From Corbicula japonica (Eukaryota > Mollusca > Bivalvia > Venerida > Cyrenidae), in contig JAZAYU010000261.1 in the NCBI GenBank assembly GCA_038501625.1, positions 248,001 through 312,000 of the forward strand: 64,000 bases of DNA, written 5' to 3'. Every line of letters begins with the position of its first letter. Positions within the stretch are counted from its first letter, which is position 1. Positions 1 through 11,225 of the stretch are shown here, piece after piece. Both the position numbers and the translations under genes were made by a program. The notes under the pieces are model-generated. The model searched no databases and was not told where the DNA came from. It worked only from the letters and a program-made list of their open reading frames with translations.

Positions 1-68
1 TAGGGATGTTAGATATTCCCATCATAGCTCATTATGTTAGAATTGTACTGGCCTGTAACAAAAGATTT

Positions 69-150
69 CATGGCTGTGTCAGTAAAGCTTCTGATTTCTG
101 GTAATATGACATAAGGGTTGTGTGTTCGAATCCCATGAGGAGATTTCATT
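69..150 (+). repeat. tRNA-like SINE head
   Basis: TGGCTGTGTCAGTAAAG resembles a polymerase III A box, and GTGTTCGAATCCCA 45 bases later is a good B box. The acceptor arms do not pair, so this is a tRNA-derived repeat head, not a working tRNA gene. Confidence 0.45.
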
Positions 151-279
151 TTTTCTTTTTTAATGTCATTTGTTTTCAATACATTCATGCAGAAACCGAC
201 AAAAATGACATTAAACCGTACAAATTTCGAGTAATATTTCATCAAGCGGGTTGTCGCGATCGATGCTTACTCAAAACAC

Positions 280-745
280 AGTTTTTGGGCGATGCCAAAA
301 CATTGTACAAAATGGTTTTGAAAAATGTAAATTATAAAAGAAAGAGAATGTAACAACAAGAGTTTACAAAACGCCATGTTTCACAGTTGTCAACGTTCCT
401 TTGGTAAAGAGGTGTATGGGGTCAGCAAGCTGCTCAACAAAAATATATTGTTAAAAATGGAATGAACATTAACAAAATTAAAAGGGGGTTGCAAAATGTA
501 AAGATAGAACAGCTCAATACTATTAAAAAGATAATATCATAATGAACTAAATTAAAATTATCAGAAGGAAATGAAAGACAAAATAAAAAGTTGCTTTAAT
601 TGGGTTCGAACATGCAATGTTTTGCATCATAGCCCGAGATCTTATCCACTGAGCTATTGCGTCGTGACTAAATATCTGCTGCTTTTAACAGGTTTTAATG
701 TCATATAAGTAAAGTAATTTAACGGTATCTCTGTAAAAAGACGCA
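280..745 (-). repeat. Dispersed repeat with tRNA-derived promoter, inverted relative to 63145-63570
   Basis: On the minus strand, 598-668 reads as a tRNA-like segment: an A box TAGCTCAGTGGATAAGA (640-656) and a B box with GTTCGAACCC (about 601-610). The same unit, diverged, lies at 63145-63570 in the opposite orientation, including the shared stretch TCTCGGGCTATGATG. This looks like a tRNA-derived SINE with a long body. Confidence 0.6.
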
Positions 746-2324
746 CTTTAGCTATTTAGTATTATAACAGTGGACTTGTCCGAAAGGTCACAGCTCACGG
801 GTCAAAATTGAACTATACCACCATCATAGATTTACCAACTATCATATTCTCGTAATAATAATCAATAATCAAATAAGACGTTTTAATGAATTTAAAAACG
901 AACCCAGTTCATCATTCATTAAATTTCGCACTAAAATATAATAGAAAGTCGAATTAACAATCCACTACAAAGCGTAGCTCCCTTACCGGAAAAGCCGATA
1001 TATTGTGTTAATCTCACTTTGCCAAACCGCTTCCGAACAAGGCACGTTTGCTCTGTCCAAGTTGTATATAGTTATATAACATTGAATAAAGTACCTAAAA
1101 TACGAATTATCGCTCATAAGTGTGTGCTTTCTGTTACCAGTTACCCATGTTACATTTTCTTACAGATAAATATCAACCCTGATAGGACATATCAATACAA
1201 GAGATGTTACTTTCATGTAGATACACATATGAAAACAGCGGATGGATTGTAAGTTTTTATATACTGTAATCAGTTTAAACTTAAATTTGTTTGAAAACAC
1301 GTTTTATTCAGATCCAGCAACTTACCGTGACTGAAAAGACAAGAAATACTTTGAGACTTTCCTGTTTAATGGCTGTATCAACATTCAACGATGTTGAGTT
1401 GTTTTCCAAATCGGTTATGCTATGAGATACAAAATTATGTTAAAACCGATAAGATTTAAACATTAAAGAAATTATAATTCTATATTATTTTCCCAAATAT
1501 ATGCATTTGAAAATAAAAACAGCTAATTCTAATAAACTTATATATTTCTATGCCTTTACTTGCAGCATTGTCGGATGTGATGTGTTAACACAACATAGGC
1601 GGCAAATGAATAGTCTGGTATTTATAGTCTGTCCTTATATCTGAAATAAAAATTAATTTCTTTTTTTATATTCCAGTTATTATGAAAATCAAGAGATTGG
1701 TGAATACTTATTGTATCGAAACACCAAATATGATACCGAGGTAAATAATTGTACGTTGTTTTGTTATGTTAACAAGTTGACAGCTTGATTTTCTAAATGT
1801 AATATTCTAATGCTTTTTTATGTTTAAGAACAAAGGACAAAAAAGAACGAAAACTCGAGTTTTGAAATTAAACTTAACTACCTAACAAAGCACACAAAGG
1901 GTAAAGCAAATGCATTTCCGCTCAAAGCTTTTTTATTGGTTCCATTCTCATGTTTAGGCACATGAAAAAGAAAGTGTAATTGCTTATTCTAAATTATTTG
2001 TGAATTATTTATTATCTTGTTGTCCAAAAAGAACGTTTGTAAGGATTTAAAACTCATTTTGGTATCTTAGGTTCTTGAAAAGTATGACCGGTGCAATAGC
2101 TATGCAGCGTTGTGCACGTGTGCAGTCATAATCCGCGCTGGTGCTGATGTGTTTGCGATTAACCTTTGCAACAAAGTACGATTTGCCGAGTTCCTGTCAT
2201 GTGCAGATGGTGGAATTCTAAAAATTGTAGAAAGGCACAACATGCATTATCAAGTAATTTTAAACAATTTAAATATTAAACTTTTTTGGAAAAAATAAAA
2301 AAGTACAAGACAGCTGGACATTCT

Positions 2325-2612
2325 AATATGAAAAAAGTAATATATGCATATCAGGAATCGCCACACTCAAAAAACACAGCCTCTCCACGCAGCGAAAAAG
2401 AAGAGAGGAAGAGAGAGAGAGAGCATGTTTTATATAAGTATGTCAATTCAAATAGGACGCCACAAAAACAATTAACGAACCTTTGGGGATACCGCCTTGG
2501 AACGGTCAGTTGCAAAACAAATTGCCACTGGGGTTTTAAACCAGGTTCTAGGGTGTACCAACCTCACACTTACCCCAACAGGTTCCCGTATCACAATGAG
2601 CTAAACTAAATC
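2325..2612 (+). repeat. Family A dispersed repeat
   Basis: This copy starts near TATGCATATCAGGAATCGCC, passes through a GA-rich tract and GGATACCGCCTTGGAACGGT, and ends near CCCCAACAGGTTCCCGTATC. The same order is seen in the other family A copies. It lies in the intron between pseudogene exons 2071-2253 and 3632-3852. Confidence 0.7.
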
Positions 2613-2720
2613 TATCTATCTATCTATATATATATATGTTTGAGATTGTAAAAATATCAACGAAATTCCTTTCAGAAACACCGGATCCCCGAAAGGATAC
2701 AAAAACAAATAAATAAATAA

Positions 2721-2912
2721 TATATGATTGAGAAAATGTTTTGTTTTAACGGTGTAAAGTTTTTCTGTGTACTCGAGCGCTTTCGGCTATGCAGCCTTCA
2801 TCAGCAGTAAATTAAGTAAATCAGAGTTATTTACTCCTGATGAAGGCAGCATAGCCGGAAGCGCTCGAGTACAAAGAAAAACTTTACACCGTTAAAACAA
2901 AACATTTTCTCA

Positions 2913-2920
<8 letters not shown>
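2721..2920. repeat. Long palindromic MITE
   Basis: Arms 2721-2804 and 2837-2920 are near-perfect inverted copies of 84 bases around a 32-base loop. Both arms contain ACTCGAGCGC or its complement, and their outer ends are TATATGATTG. AT-rich simple repeats flank both sides, consistent with insertion into TA-rich targets. Confidence 0.8.

Positions 2921-2986
<66 letters not shown>
2911..2986. repeat. (AT)n simple repeat
   Basis: About 70 bases of alternating A and T continue from the right arm of the palindromic MITE. Confidence 0.9.
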
Positions 2987-2989
<3 letters not shown>

Positions 2990-3236
2990 TTAAAATTGAT
3001 GAAAAAGTCATTTTGTTCATAGTTGCATCAATTTTATTTCTACTTATCCAAAGTGTTTACAATGAAATATATTTATAATAAACTCCCTAATTAGTTTACA
3101 TGCTGCAAAATATATTTTTGTTATATGTAAATGATAGTTTCGTGTCGCTGTTTCTGGAATTCGTAGATTTTTTAAGATTGTCAATTAGTAGGTACATTGA
3201 ATAAGTAAGTAAGGTTTTTTTCTTTGCATTACATCT

Positions 3237-3430
3237 CATTACCGTTCCAAGGCGGTATCCCCAAAGGTTCTCTTCTTCGTTAATTGTTTATGGCGTCCTA
3301 TTTGAATTGACATACTTATATAAAACGTGCTCTCTCTCTCTTCCTCTCTTTTTTCGCTGCGTAGGGAGGCTGTAATTTTGAGTGTGGCGATTCCTGATAT
3401 ATGCATATATTACTTTTTCATACACGTTTG
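3237..3430 (-). repeat. Family A repeat, inverted partner of 2325-2612
   Basis: The reverse complement matches the first two thirds of the copy at 2325, including GGATACCGCCTTGGAACGGT and the GA tract (here CT-rich). The two copies face each other across the palindromic MITE. Confidence 0.7.
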
Positions 3431-4877
3431 ATATTGGAAAAGATAAATAAGGTAAATTGTTTAAATAATACCTGCTACTTAGTACGGGCAAGAAATAGTG
3501 GCCATATTAAATGATAACAAAGCCCTTACCAAGGGTTATTTATGCCTAACCAGGAGGATTTCTTTTTACAACACATTCTGCCTTTTCACAATTTTTTATC
3601 ATATATATCTATGTGAGTACATTATTTACAGGTATTTACACCAATAGGGACATGAATTGATATCTACATTCACGAATACGGACCCGACGACGGTTTCATG
3701 AATATAGATATAATGATGGCTCCGAAAGATCTAGGAAGAACCGAAGGTCTATGTGGTTATACGGATGGTAATATTTCGAACGACCTTATTGGAAGAGACG
3801 GAACCCAATATCCACTCCTAAGCTACCCTGTCCAATTTACACGAAACTGGAGGTTTGTTTTAGTGTCTTTTAAAAATAATACACATATTTACATAACATT
3901 TATAACACAAATATGAAGTATCCATTCTTTTATCTTGGGACCAAATAAAACCGCTCAATATGGAATCTTATTAATCTTAAAATACCGCATTGAAGGTTCC
4001 ATGTTCACTGCCATATTCATTCACACAGTTGCTTTGGATGGCTTGAAAATATAAAGTTTACTAATATTGATGGTACTGTTTACTAGGGGTAAATATAGAC
4101 TTGCTCTAAAACCGTAAGTAAGCGGCGAGGACAAGAGTATGCTTTTCATTACTGCAAATGTACATGTACAGGCTCAGTCAAATAAAATCAAAATTAATTT
4201 TTTATTTTTTTCATGGTCGACATCTTTCATAGTTCTCTTTTTATCTATTTCAATACTATAGTTTTGTCATTTTTTATATTTTTGTTTAGTATTTTACTCA
4301 TTATCTGAACTTAATTGTAAATTGTATTGTTTTTTAGGTTAACAAACGAGGAAAATCTATTCAAACATTATAAACAGGAATTCAAGAAATTGCATGAAAC
4401 CAACCCATTATATTGCATTTGTGATAACAGTGTGGAGGGGAAACCTAACAAATCATTCTGCTCGCCATCACAGTATCTAGATTGCCACTTACAACCCGAA
4501 AGTACCACCAGCAAGAAATGTAATCAGGTTGAGGAGCGAAAGAGGAGTGTAACGCACAAGAAGGCAAGAGAAATAGAACGACTAATGGCACTAGCAAATC
4601 TGGAATCTAAAAGACTATTTCGGGAAACGGTAGGTTAAAAACTAAATCTGAACCCGCAATTCATTTTTAACATCATGATTTTTATAATTAGGAGAGAAAT
4701 CAACATTTATTTAACGGCGAAGAATATTGGAGTAAGTGTCAACCTGTATAAGCGAAATGTTTGGCAAGAACTATCCTCTGTAATTTTAAGAACCTGAGAG
4801 TTTTATTACAAATGTTCACAGCTCAGGAAAGCCACATTTAGGAGACATCTAGCCTCCTAACACTGCCAATAACTTGA

Positions 4878-4955
4878 AAGAAGAAGAAAAAAGAAGATGA
4901 TGGTGGTGATGATGATATTGATGACGATGATAATAATGATGATGATGAAGAGAGA
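4878..4955. repeat. (GAT)n-rich microsatellite
   Basis: Imperfect GAA and GAT triplets lie in the intron between pseudogene exons 4338-4629 and 5357-5509. Confidence 0.75.
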
Positions 4956-5094
4956 GAATAATATTAAATATATGATAGTAACAAATAAACATCTAGACCA
5001 TCTAGACACCACAAACAATAAACAATTAGAACTTGTCGGACAATTTTCATATTCTACTGTGCATAATGTTTTTCAGCCAAAATGTAGAGAGGAA

Positions 5095-5250
5095 AAAAAG
5101 AACATAAGTTTATTTAATGAACACTTTCAAATATGAAACCAGAAACAATTAACGACCAGAAAATCTTAGGGAACAGTCAGTGGCCAAACAGTCTGTCGCT
5201 GGGGGAGGCAGAGGGGAGGGGTTAAACCAGGTTCTGTGTTCATTCTAGCG
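5095..5250 (+). repeat. Family A repeat, degraded fragment
   Basis: AACAATTAACGA, GGAACAGTCAGTGGC and TAAACCAGGTTCT occur in the family A order, with a GGGGAGG insertion. The 5' part is missing. Confidence 0.5.
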
Positions 5251-6712
5251 TTCAAAGACCACCGTCCTTATAATAATGAACAGATATGTTTAAGAAAAGA
5301 CGCAATGTAAACGCAATTAGCGTATTTTACTTAAAACGACTATGTATTTGTTTTAGCGGGAAGATACTAAACCACACATAACTGAATCTGAAGCTTTTGA
5401 GGGCTGCATATTGGCGATAAATGAATCGGTAGTTGTTACCAAATTATCTGATGCATTAGCTGGAGAGGATACGTGGAATGTGACACAGCAATGTGTTTTT
5501 GACGTTCTGGTAAAACCTTACTTTAGGGAATTATACGTTTATTAAATATCTTACTTTATTTCTGGTGTTGTCTTCATTATGATGATCTAAGAGAAGCAGA
5601 GTAGCATGGTGTATTCATAATACCATGTCATGTTTAGTTATAGCTGAACTTCATCACGACCATTAATTGTCATTGAACCCATTTATTCTGTTATGTTTAT
5701 ATTATGAATCGAATTATTGTTTTTGTTGTAATTTATGAAGTTGAGATTTGTGCATTTTAATATCTCTTTGTTAATTCGTCCCACTTATTGTATTTTTGTT
5801 AAATTTCTTGTTTTGCTTTTGTAAGGTTCGCCATAAATGTATTAAATACCAAAGATTGTTATGCTTTGAGCAGTTCTTTAAAGTCAGGTTGCATTGATTT
5901 TGCGTTAATTCCGTTAAAATAGATAAAGGTATCCATGTTTCAATACTGCGAATTTTTAATATAATATATAATTTAATATTTGCATTCTATAACCAGTCAC
6001 AGAATCTTTTATTACTTAGGACAAACTAACTGACTTTCTTAAAGTATGCCTTTTACATTTTAGAGTGGCAATGACATGAAATTAGGCAATGTGCATGTCG
6101 ACGCTCTCAACAGCGCCGCGCAGATGACAATACAACTTGATCCCGATTTTACTGACGCTGATGCTGAAAGGATCAAATACTTTGTGAAAAACTCTTGTCC
6201 TGGAAACTGTTCAGAACGAGGAGAATGTTCATACATTGGTAAGTGGGGCTCTTTGAGAAAATAATCAAATAATTGAATTATTTTAAACGGCCGTAATATG
6301 TGATCTAATTTTTGGAATTTTCACGTACAGATACCCTCACTTTTGTAACTTAATTGCCGGTAGATTGACAAGAACACCATATATTTACACGATCATTTAT
6401 TTCTAAAAGTTTCTCATGCATTTTAAACACATTTAAACAATTGTCATTTTATGAAAGGTGAATGCATGTGCGAACGTTACTTTCATGGGTCGGACTGTGG
6501 AGTAGATGAACGAAACCCGGTGGTCATTACTGACTTGGAGGGAGGTGGCCTTTGTAATCTAACGGATGGAGATGGCTGCATTTGTTTCTACATTAGAACA
6601 AACGTTTTGTTGCCGAATTACACGTGTGATATATCTGGACAAGTGGTAAATAGTAATTACCCATTTTCGTTTTGTTTAGAGGTCAAAAAAATTACTACCT
6701 TTTTAATATTAG

Positions 6713-7147
6713 CAGTACCTTGGGAGACGAGATGTGAAGAGGCCTATGAGAGGAAGAAGGCCAAGTACACTGAACTACTTGAGCAGTGCCGACACCGAGG
6801 TTGGCGGACATGGCTTTTCCCTATCGAAGTAGGCGCTAGAGGGTTCTGTGCGCAATCTGTATGCAGATTGATGACAGCTGTTGGCACCATTGGCAGAGAC
6901 AGGCGCCGGGCAATCCAGAAGCTGAGCCAGGCTGCAGAGCGGGCGTCTAGCTGGCTGTGGCTACGACGCGAGGAGACAAGCTGGATGCGATCAACCTCCA
7001 CACCGTAAGACGGTGGGCCCACCCGCCATTACAGATGTACTTGGATAAGGGCCGAAACATCTGGCGGGCACCAAGCTGACGATGGAGGGAGATCTGCAGT
7101 CAAGAACCAGACCTCAGTAAGGTGCGGTTAAGACTGTACTATCCACA
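6713..7147 (+). mobile_element. 5'-truncated tail of an RLE-type non-LTR retrotransposon
   Basis: These 435 bases repeat 10478-10912 with about four substitutions (for example at the codons for KYTELL versus KYSELL). They encode the last 95 or so residues of the endonuclease ORF plus the 3' UTR. The piece ends with the same TATCCACA as the full copy and is joined directly, without spacer, to the 5' end of the full-length copy at 7148. Its left edge cuts into intron sequence of the VWDE-like pseudogene. Confidence 0.85.
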
Positions 7148-7390
7148 TTGACCATCTGGTTTACCAGTGACTTCTAGGAAAGACTAGATGGCAACCAGGA
7201 ATAGATTGGTGACACTGGAGAGACAGTTGACCCCAGGAACAGACTGGAACCGGGGCACTAGGGGTAGCATCCCGACGTGCAGCCTTCGTGAGAAGACACC
7301 CACAGACAAGCTACAGACTCCAATAATGAAAGACACCCCCAGAGTCTTCCGAGAGGGGGGGAGGATGAAAGACTCACATGGACGGATTTT

Positions 7391-8224
7391 ATGGAATCGA
7401 CACGGCCTGCCCAATCGACTACGAACTCAGCACCAGGGACAGTAACTTGCCCTTGTGGCAAAGTCTGCAAAAACCAACGAGGGTTACGCATTCACCAGGG
7501 GAAGGCTGGTTGCCAGCGCGTGAGGCCACTTGAGCAGCGCATAGCCAGTATGGCTAGTGAGACGCGGGAGTACTTCAGTCAGGAGACTACCCACAGTACT
7601 GATGAACTCTCCGCTCAAGAGACAGCGTACGATGCCACCCAGGATCCAGTGATGGATGAAGACGACCCCCTCCTAGAGTTACTGAAATACTCACAGGACA
7701 CTAGCAGCCAACCACAGGAGCAAGAGGCCATCCCTGACAGACCATGCCCACTGCCTGCCACAAGAACACCTAAGATCAAGTGGCCCAAGGCATCCGAAAA
7801 GGCACCATGGAGACAGTTGGACGAGGACCTAGACATCATCCTCGAATCATCCATGCAAGGTCCAGTACACCGGAAGTTACACACCCTTACTACCCTTGTC
7901 TACTCTGTAGCAAAGGAGAGGTTTGGGATTGAAAAAGCCAAGAAACGCAAGGAGGCTCAAAAGCCGAACCGGAGGCAACACCGCATAGAGAACCTGAGAA
8001 GAGAAATCAGACAGCTGAAGAAGCAGTATCGAGACAGCTCACCAATGCAGCGCCTTGGCCTGTCTCAACTACGTGACACACTGCGCACACAGCTGAAGTC
8101 TCTGCGGCGAGCCGAGAACACGAGGAGAAAAGCGAGGGAGCGAACACGAAAGAGAGCCGCGTTTACAGCCAACCCATACAAGTTCGCGAAGACTCTGCTT
8201 GACAAGGAGCGTTCAGAACACTAG
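7391..8224 (+). pseudogene. Retrotransposon N-terminal ORF: zinc finger and basic region
   Basis: 277 residues starting at the ATG at 7391. A C2HC-type zinc finger (CGKVC, His35, Cys41) lies at residues 20-41, as expected for nucleic-acid binding in R2-like proteins. After an acidic linker come strongly basic helices (residues 180-270, rich in Arg, Lys and Gln) before the RT. The frame ends at TAG 8222-8224. Coding sense continues in a different frame immediately after, so a one-base loss near 8213 has split what is normally one ORF. A translational frameshift is the less likely alternative. Confidence 0.75.
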
Positions 8225-10773
8225 AGACCCCACTAGAAGAGGTTGAGAAGTACCTACATGATACGCATTCAGATGCCAACAGAGAAGACGCCCTAGGGGA
8301 CTGTGACCGGATAGATCCTGCCTTACCACCAGAGACGCCACTAGTAACCACTGAACCCACACTGGGAGAGGTGAAGGACGTCGTCAAGAAGGCTCGATGG
8401 GGCTCTGCTCCTGGCCCTAACGCCATTCCGTACAAAGTGTACAAGATGTGCCCACTCCTACTGAAGAGGCTATGGAGACTGCTCAAGGTGGTGTGGAGGA
8501 AAGGGGAAGTACCTGAAGCCTGGAAGGAAGCAGAGGGAATATTCACGCCCAAGGAAAGGAACTCCAAGACAGTCAACCAGTTCCGGACCATCTCGCTATT
8601 AAACGTCGAGGGGAAGATATTCTTCGCTATTCTTGCCAGAAGACTCACCTCTTTCCTGACGACCAACGTGTACATCAACACTTCAGTCCAGAAGGGTGGA
8701 GTACCTGGTTTCTCCGGTTGTGTAGAGCACACCAGCGCCATCACCCAACTAATCCAAGAGGCGAAGACGGGGAAGAAAGACTTGACAGTAGTTTGGCTCG
8801 ATCTTGCCAACGCATACGGATCTATTCCCCATCAACTGATCTACACAGCCCTCCAACACTACCACGTAGACAACCATGTCCAGAAAATCATCACCAGCTA
8901 CCTTGACGGCATCAAGCTTCGGTTTTCTGTTGGTGACCAGTTGACGAAGTGGCAGAAGTTGGAGAAAGGTATAGTCACCGGATGCACTGTCTCTGTGGTA
9001 CTCTTCGTCATGGGGATGAATCTGCTCATCAATGCTGCCATTAGAGAGACCCGCGTACCAAAGACAGAGTCAGGTATCTATCTCCCATCCAGCCGAGGCT
9101 TTATGGATGACCTCACGTTGACGACACCAACACACGTCCAGGCTAGATGGATGTTGACAGCCCTGTCAGATGTCGCCTCATGGGCCCGAATGAAGTTCAA
9201 GGCCGTAAAGTCCAGGTCCCTCATTATCAAGAAAGGCAAGACAACAGACAGATTCGTGCTCCGAGTACAGAACGAGGAGATCCCATATATCACGAAGAAT
9301 CCAATCAAGTGCCTTGGGAAGTGGTTTGATGCCAGCCTATCAGACAAGGACAACGTCAAGAAGCTAGAGAACCAGGTAGAAGACGGGCTGAAGAAGATTG
9401 ACCGAAGCAACCTACCTGGGAAGTTCAAGGCCTGGCTGTACCAGCATGCCTTACTACCAAGGCTGATCTGGCCAATGATGCTGTACGAGGTACCCAGCTC
9501 AACAATAGAAGCCCTGGAGAGAACCACCAGTAGACATCTTCGCAAGTGGCTTGGAATCCCACCCAGTTTCTCCAGTGTTGGACTGTACGGAAAAACCAAC
9601 AAACTGCAGCTCCCACTCTCTTCACTGGTAGAAGAATTCAAGACTGCGAAGACAAGACTGGTGCTTACCTTAAGAGACTCCCCAGATGAGCAGATCCGGG
9701 AAGCAGGGATCGTAACCCGTACTGGAACAAAGTGGTCAGCGACAGAGACGGTCAGCCAGGCGGAGAGCTCTCTCATGCACAAGGACATCGTCGGTGTAAC
9801 GGCTGTCGGACGACAAGGCATTGGCGCGACCAAGACACTCCTATGGAGCCAAGCCAACCAGACTGAGAGGCGAGCCCTGATACAGTCAGAAGTACGGAAG
9901 GAAGAGGAGAACAAGAGACAGGCCAGAGCGGTACAGATGGGTGCGCAAGGAGCATGGACAACATGGGAAACCATGGACAGGAAGCTGACCTGGGAAGACA
10001 TTTGGAAGTATGAACCACTTCGTCTATCCTTCCTCCTCAGGTCAGTTCATGACCGCTTGCCATCTCCAGCTAACCTCTGCCGATGGGGACTTATCACAGA
10101 CCCAACATGCAGTCTGTGCAAGAAACCAGGCACTCTGGAACACGTTCTATCTTCGTGTTCCACAGCACTGACGCAGGGCAGATATCGCTGGCGGCACGAC
10201 AACGTCCTCAGAGAGGTTTCCGATTGGCTGGAAGGGGAGAAGAAGAAGCCACGCAGAAGTAACTCACAGACAGGCCACATCAACTTTGTGAGATCGGGTG
10301 AAACTGCGAAGACAGAAGCTTCACAGAAGAAATCAATCCTTGACGGCGCCACAGGATGGAATATGGCAGTCGACCTAGGAAAGAAGCTCGTGTTCCCAGA
10401 TATCGTCCAGACCAACTTGAGACCAGACATTGTACTGTGGTCCGAGACAGGGAAGAAGCTCGTTGTCATCGAGTTGACAGTACCTTGGGAGACGAGATGT
10501 GAAGAGGCCTACGAGAGGAAGAAGGCCAAGTACTCTGAACTACTTGAGCAGTGCCGACACCGAGGTTGGCGGACATGGCTTTTCCCTATCGAAGTAGGCG
10601 CTAGAGGGTTCTGTGCGCAATCTGTATGCAGATTGATGACAGCTGTTGGCACCACTGGCAGAGACAGGCGCCGGGCAATCCAGAAGCTGAGCCAGGCTGC
10701 AGAGCGGGCGTCTAGCTGGCTGTGGCTACGACGCGAGGAGAAAAGCTGGATGCGATCAACCTCCACACCGTAA
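8214..10773 (+). pseudogene. Reverse transcriptase plus restriction-like endonuclease ORF
   Basis: The frame is open from about 8214; its first ATG is at 8371, giving 800 residues, and numbering here starts from that ATG. RT motifs are GSAPGPNAIPYKVYK, RTISLLNVEGK, QKGGVPGFSGC, WLDLANAYGSIPH, GIVTGC, and the catalytic FMDD at residues 244-247 (9100-9111). A CCHC knuckle follows at 580-596 (CSLCKKPGTLEHVLSSC). The endonuclease active site RPD...IELT is at 684-703. This combination (RT, CCHC, PD-x-E/DxT nuclease at the C-terminus) defines RLE non-LTR retrotransposons, which nick the target and prime reverse transcription there. Catalytic residues are intact and there is no internal stop, so decay is slight. 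The missing in-frame link to the N-terminal ORF is the only visible defect. Confidence 0.88.
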
Positions 10774-11225
10774 GACGGTGGGCCCACCCGCCATTACAGA
10801 TGTACTTGGATAAGGGCCGAAACATCTGGCGGGCACCAAGCTGACGATGGAGGGAGATCTGCAGTCAAGAACCAGACCTCAGTAAGGTGCGGTTAAGACT
10901 GTACTATCCACAGTGCTGGTTTCGCTTTCATTATTTAGAAGCGTAGAAACGTTTGGTGATAAAGCTATATTAATAATTTTCGATTCAGCAAACACCAGTT
11001 GCGGACACAAATGGATCGTATACATACATCCCAAATCTACCATACAATTGTAAAGCATGCATGTTTGTGCATGCATTGTTAATTGTAGATCGATAATGCA
11101 CTTTTTAATAAAAGTATTTCTTATTAGCACTGTTTTAATCATTACTAAATATATTTAACAATTAATCATTTACAAATTATGTTGAAGAATTGCGTGTCTT
11201 AAGAACATTTTAATGTTTTCATTAG

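Larger units (their letters stand above)
1166..3852 (+). pseudogene. VWD domain exons of the disabled copy
   Basis: Exons 1166-1248, 1677-1740, 2071-2253 and 3632-3852 encode the von Willebrand factor type D module. It begins with a Cys-Tyr-Phe-His-Val-Asp-Thr-His stretch and runs to MAPKDLGRTEGLCGYTDG, the conserved GLCG element of VWD domains. Intron phases (2, 0, 0, 2) match the paralogue exactly. The last exon carries an in-frame TGA at 3653-3655, eight codons in. The intron between 2253 and 3632 holds two inverted family A repeats, a long palindrome and an AT run. Confidence 0.82.
4338..6645 (+). pseudogene. Linker and EGF-like exons of the disabled copy
   Basis: Exons 4338-4629 (97 codons plus one base), 5357-5509 (51 codons), 6064-6238 and 6458-6645 are all open and spliceable. 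The first has CICDNSVEG and an ERKRSV basic cluster. The EGF-like repeat starts with CPGNCSERGEC in exon 6064-6238 and finishes with CMCERYFHGSDC in exon 6458-6645, across a phase 1 intron, as is usual for EGF modules. All four are about as well preserved as the exons of the intact copy, which points to recent inactivation. Confidence 0.8.
7148..10912 (+). mobile_element. Near full-length RLE-type (R2/NeSL/Hero-like) non-LTR retrotransposon
   Basis: A 3.8 kb, GC-richer insertion in an AT-rich intron. It has a 5' UTR, a zinc-finger ORF start at 7391, a reverse transcriptase, a C-terminal zinc knuckle and a restriction-like endonuclease, the layout of early-branching non-LTR elements with a single ORF. 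The 3' UTR is 10774-10912, with no poly(A) tail. The right flank (10913 on, TGCTGGTTTCGC) aligns with the empty intron in the paralogue near 50050, so the insertion came after the gene duplication or is private to this copy. No clear target-site duplication is seen. Clade assignment within RLE elements needs a tree. Confidence 0.88.

Noticed and set aside
600..668. Functional tRNA gene on the minus strand
   Set aside because: A and B boxes are present, but the acceptor and anticodon stems do not pair and the unit is a dispersed repeat.
6713..7147. Left LTR of an LTR retrotransposon, with 10478-10912 as right LTR
   Set aside because: The repeat encodes the end of the RLE protein, there is no TG...CA or primer-binding site, and the RT is of non-LTR type.
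8163..8810. A 215-codon minus-strand frame
   Set aside because: Also antisense to the RT ORF, with no domain.
9078..10001. A 307-codon minus-strand frame across the retrotransposon
   Set aside because: Antisense shadow of the GC-richer RT ORF; the plus-strand frame has all catalytic motifs.
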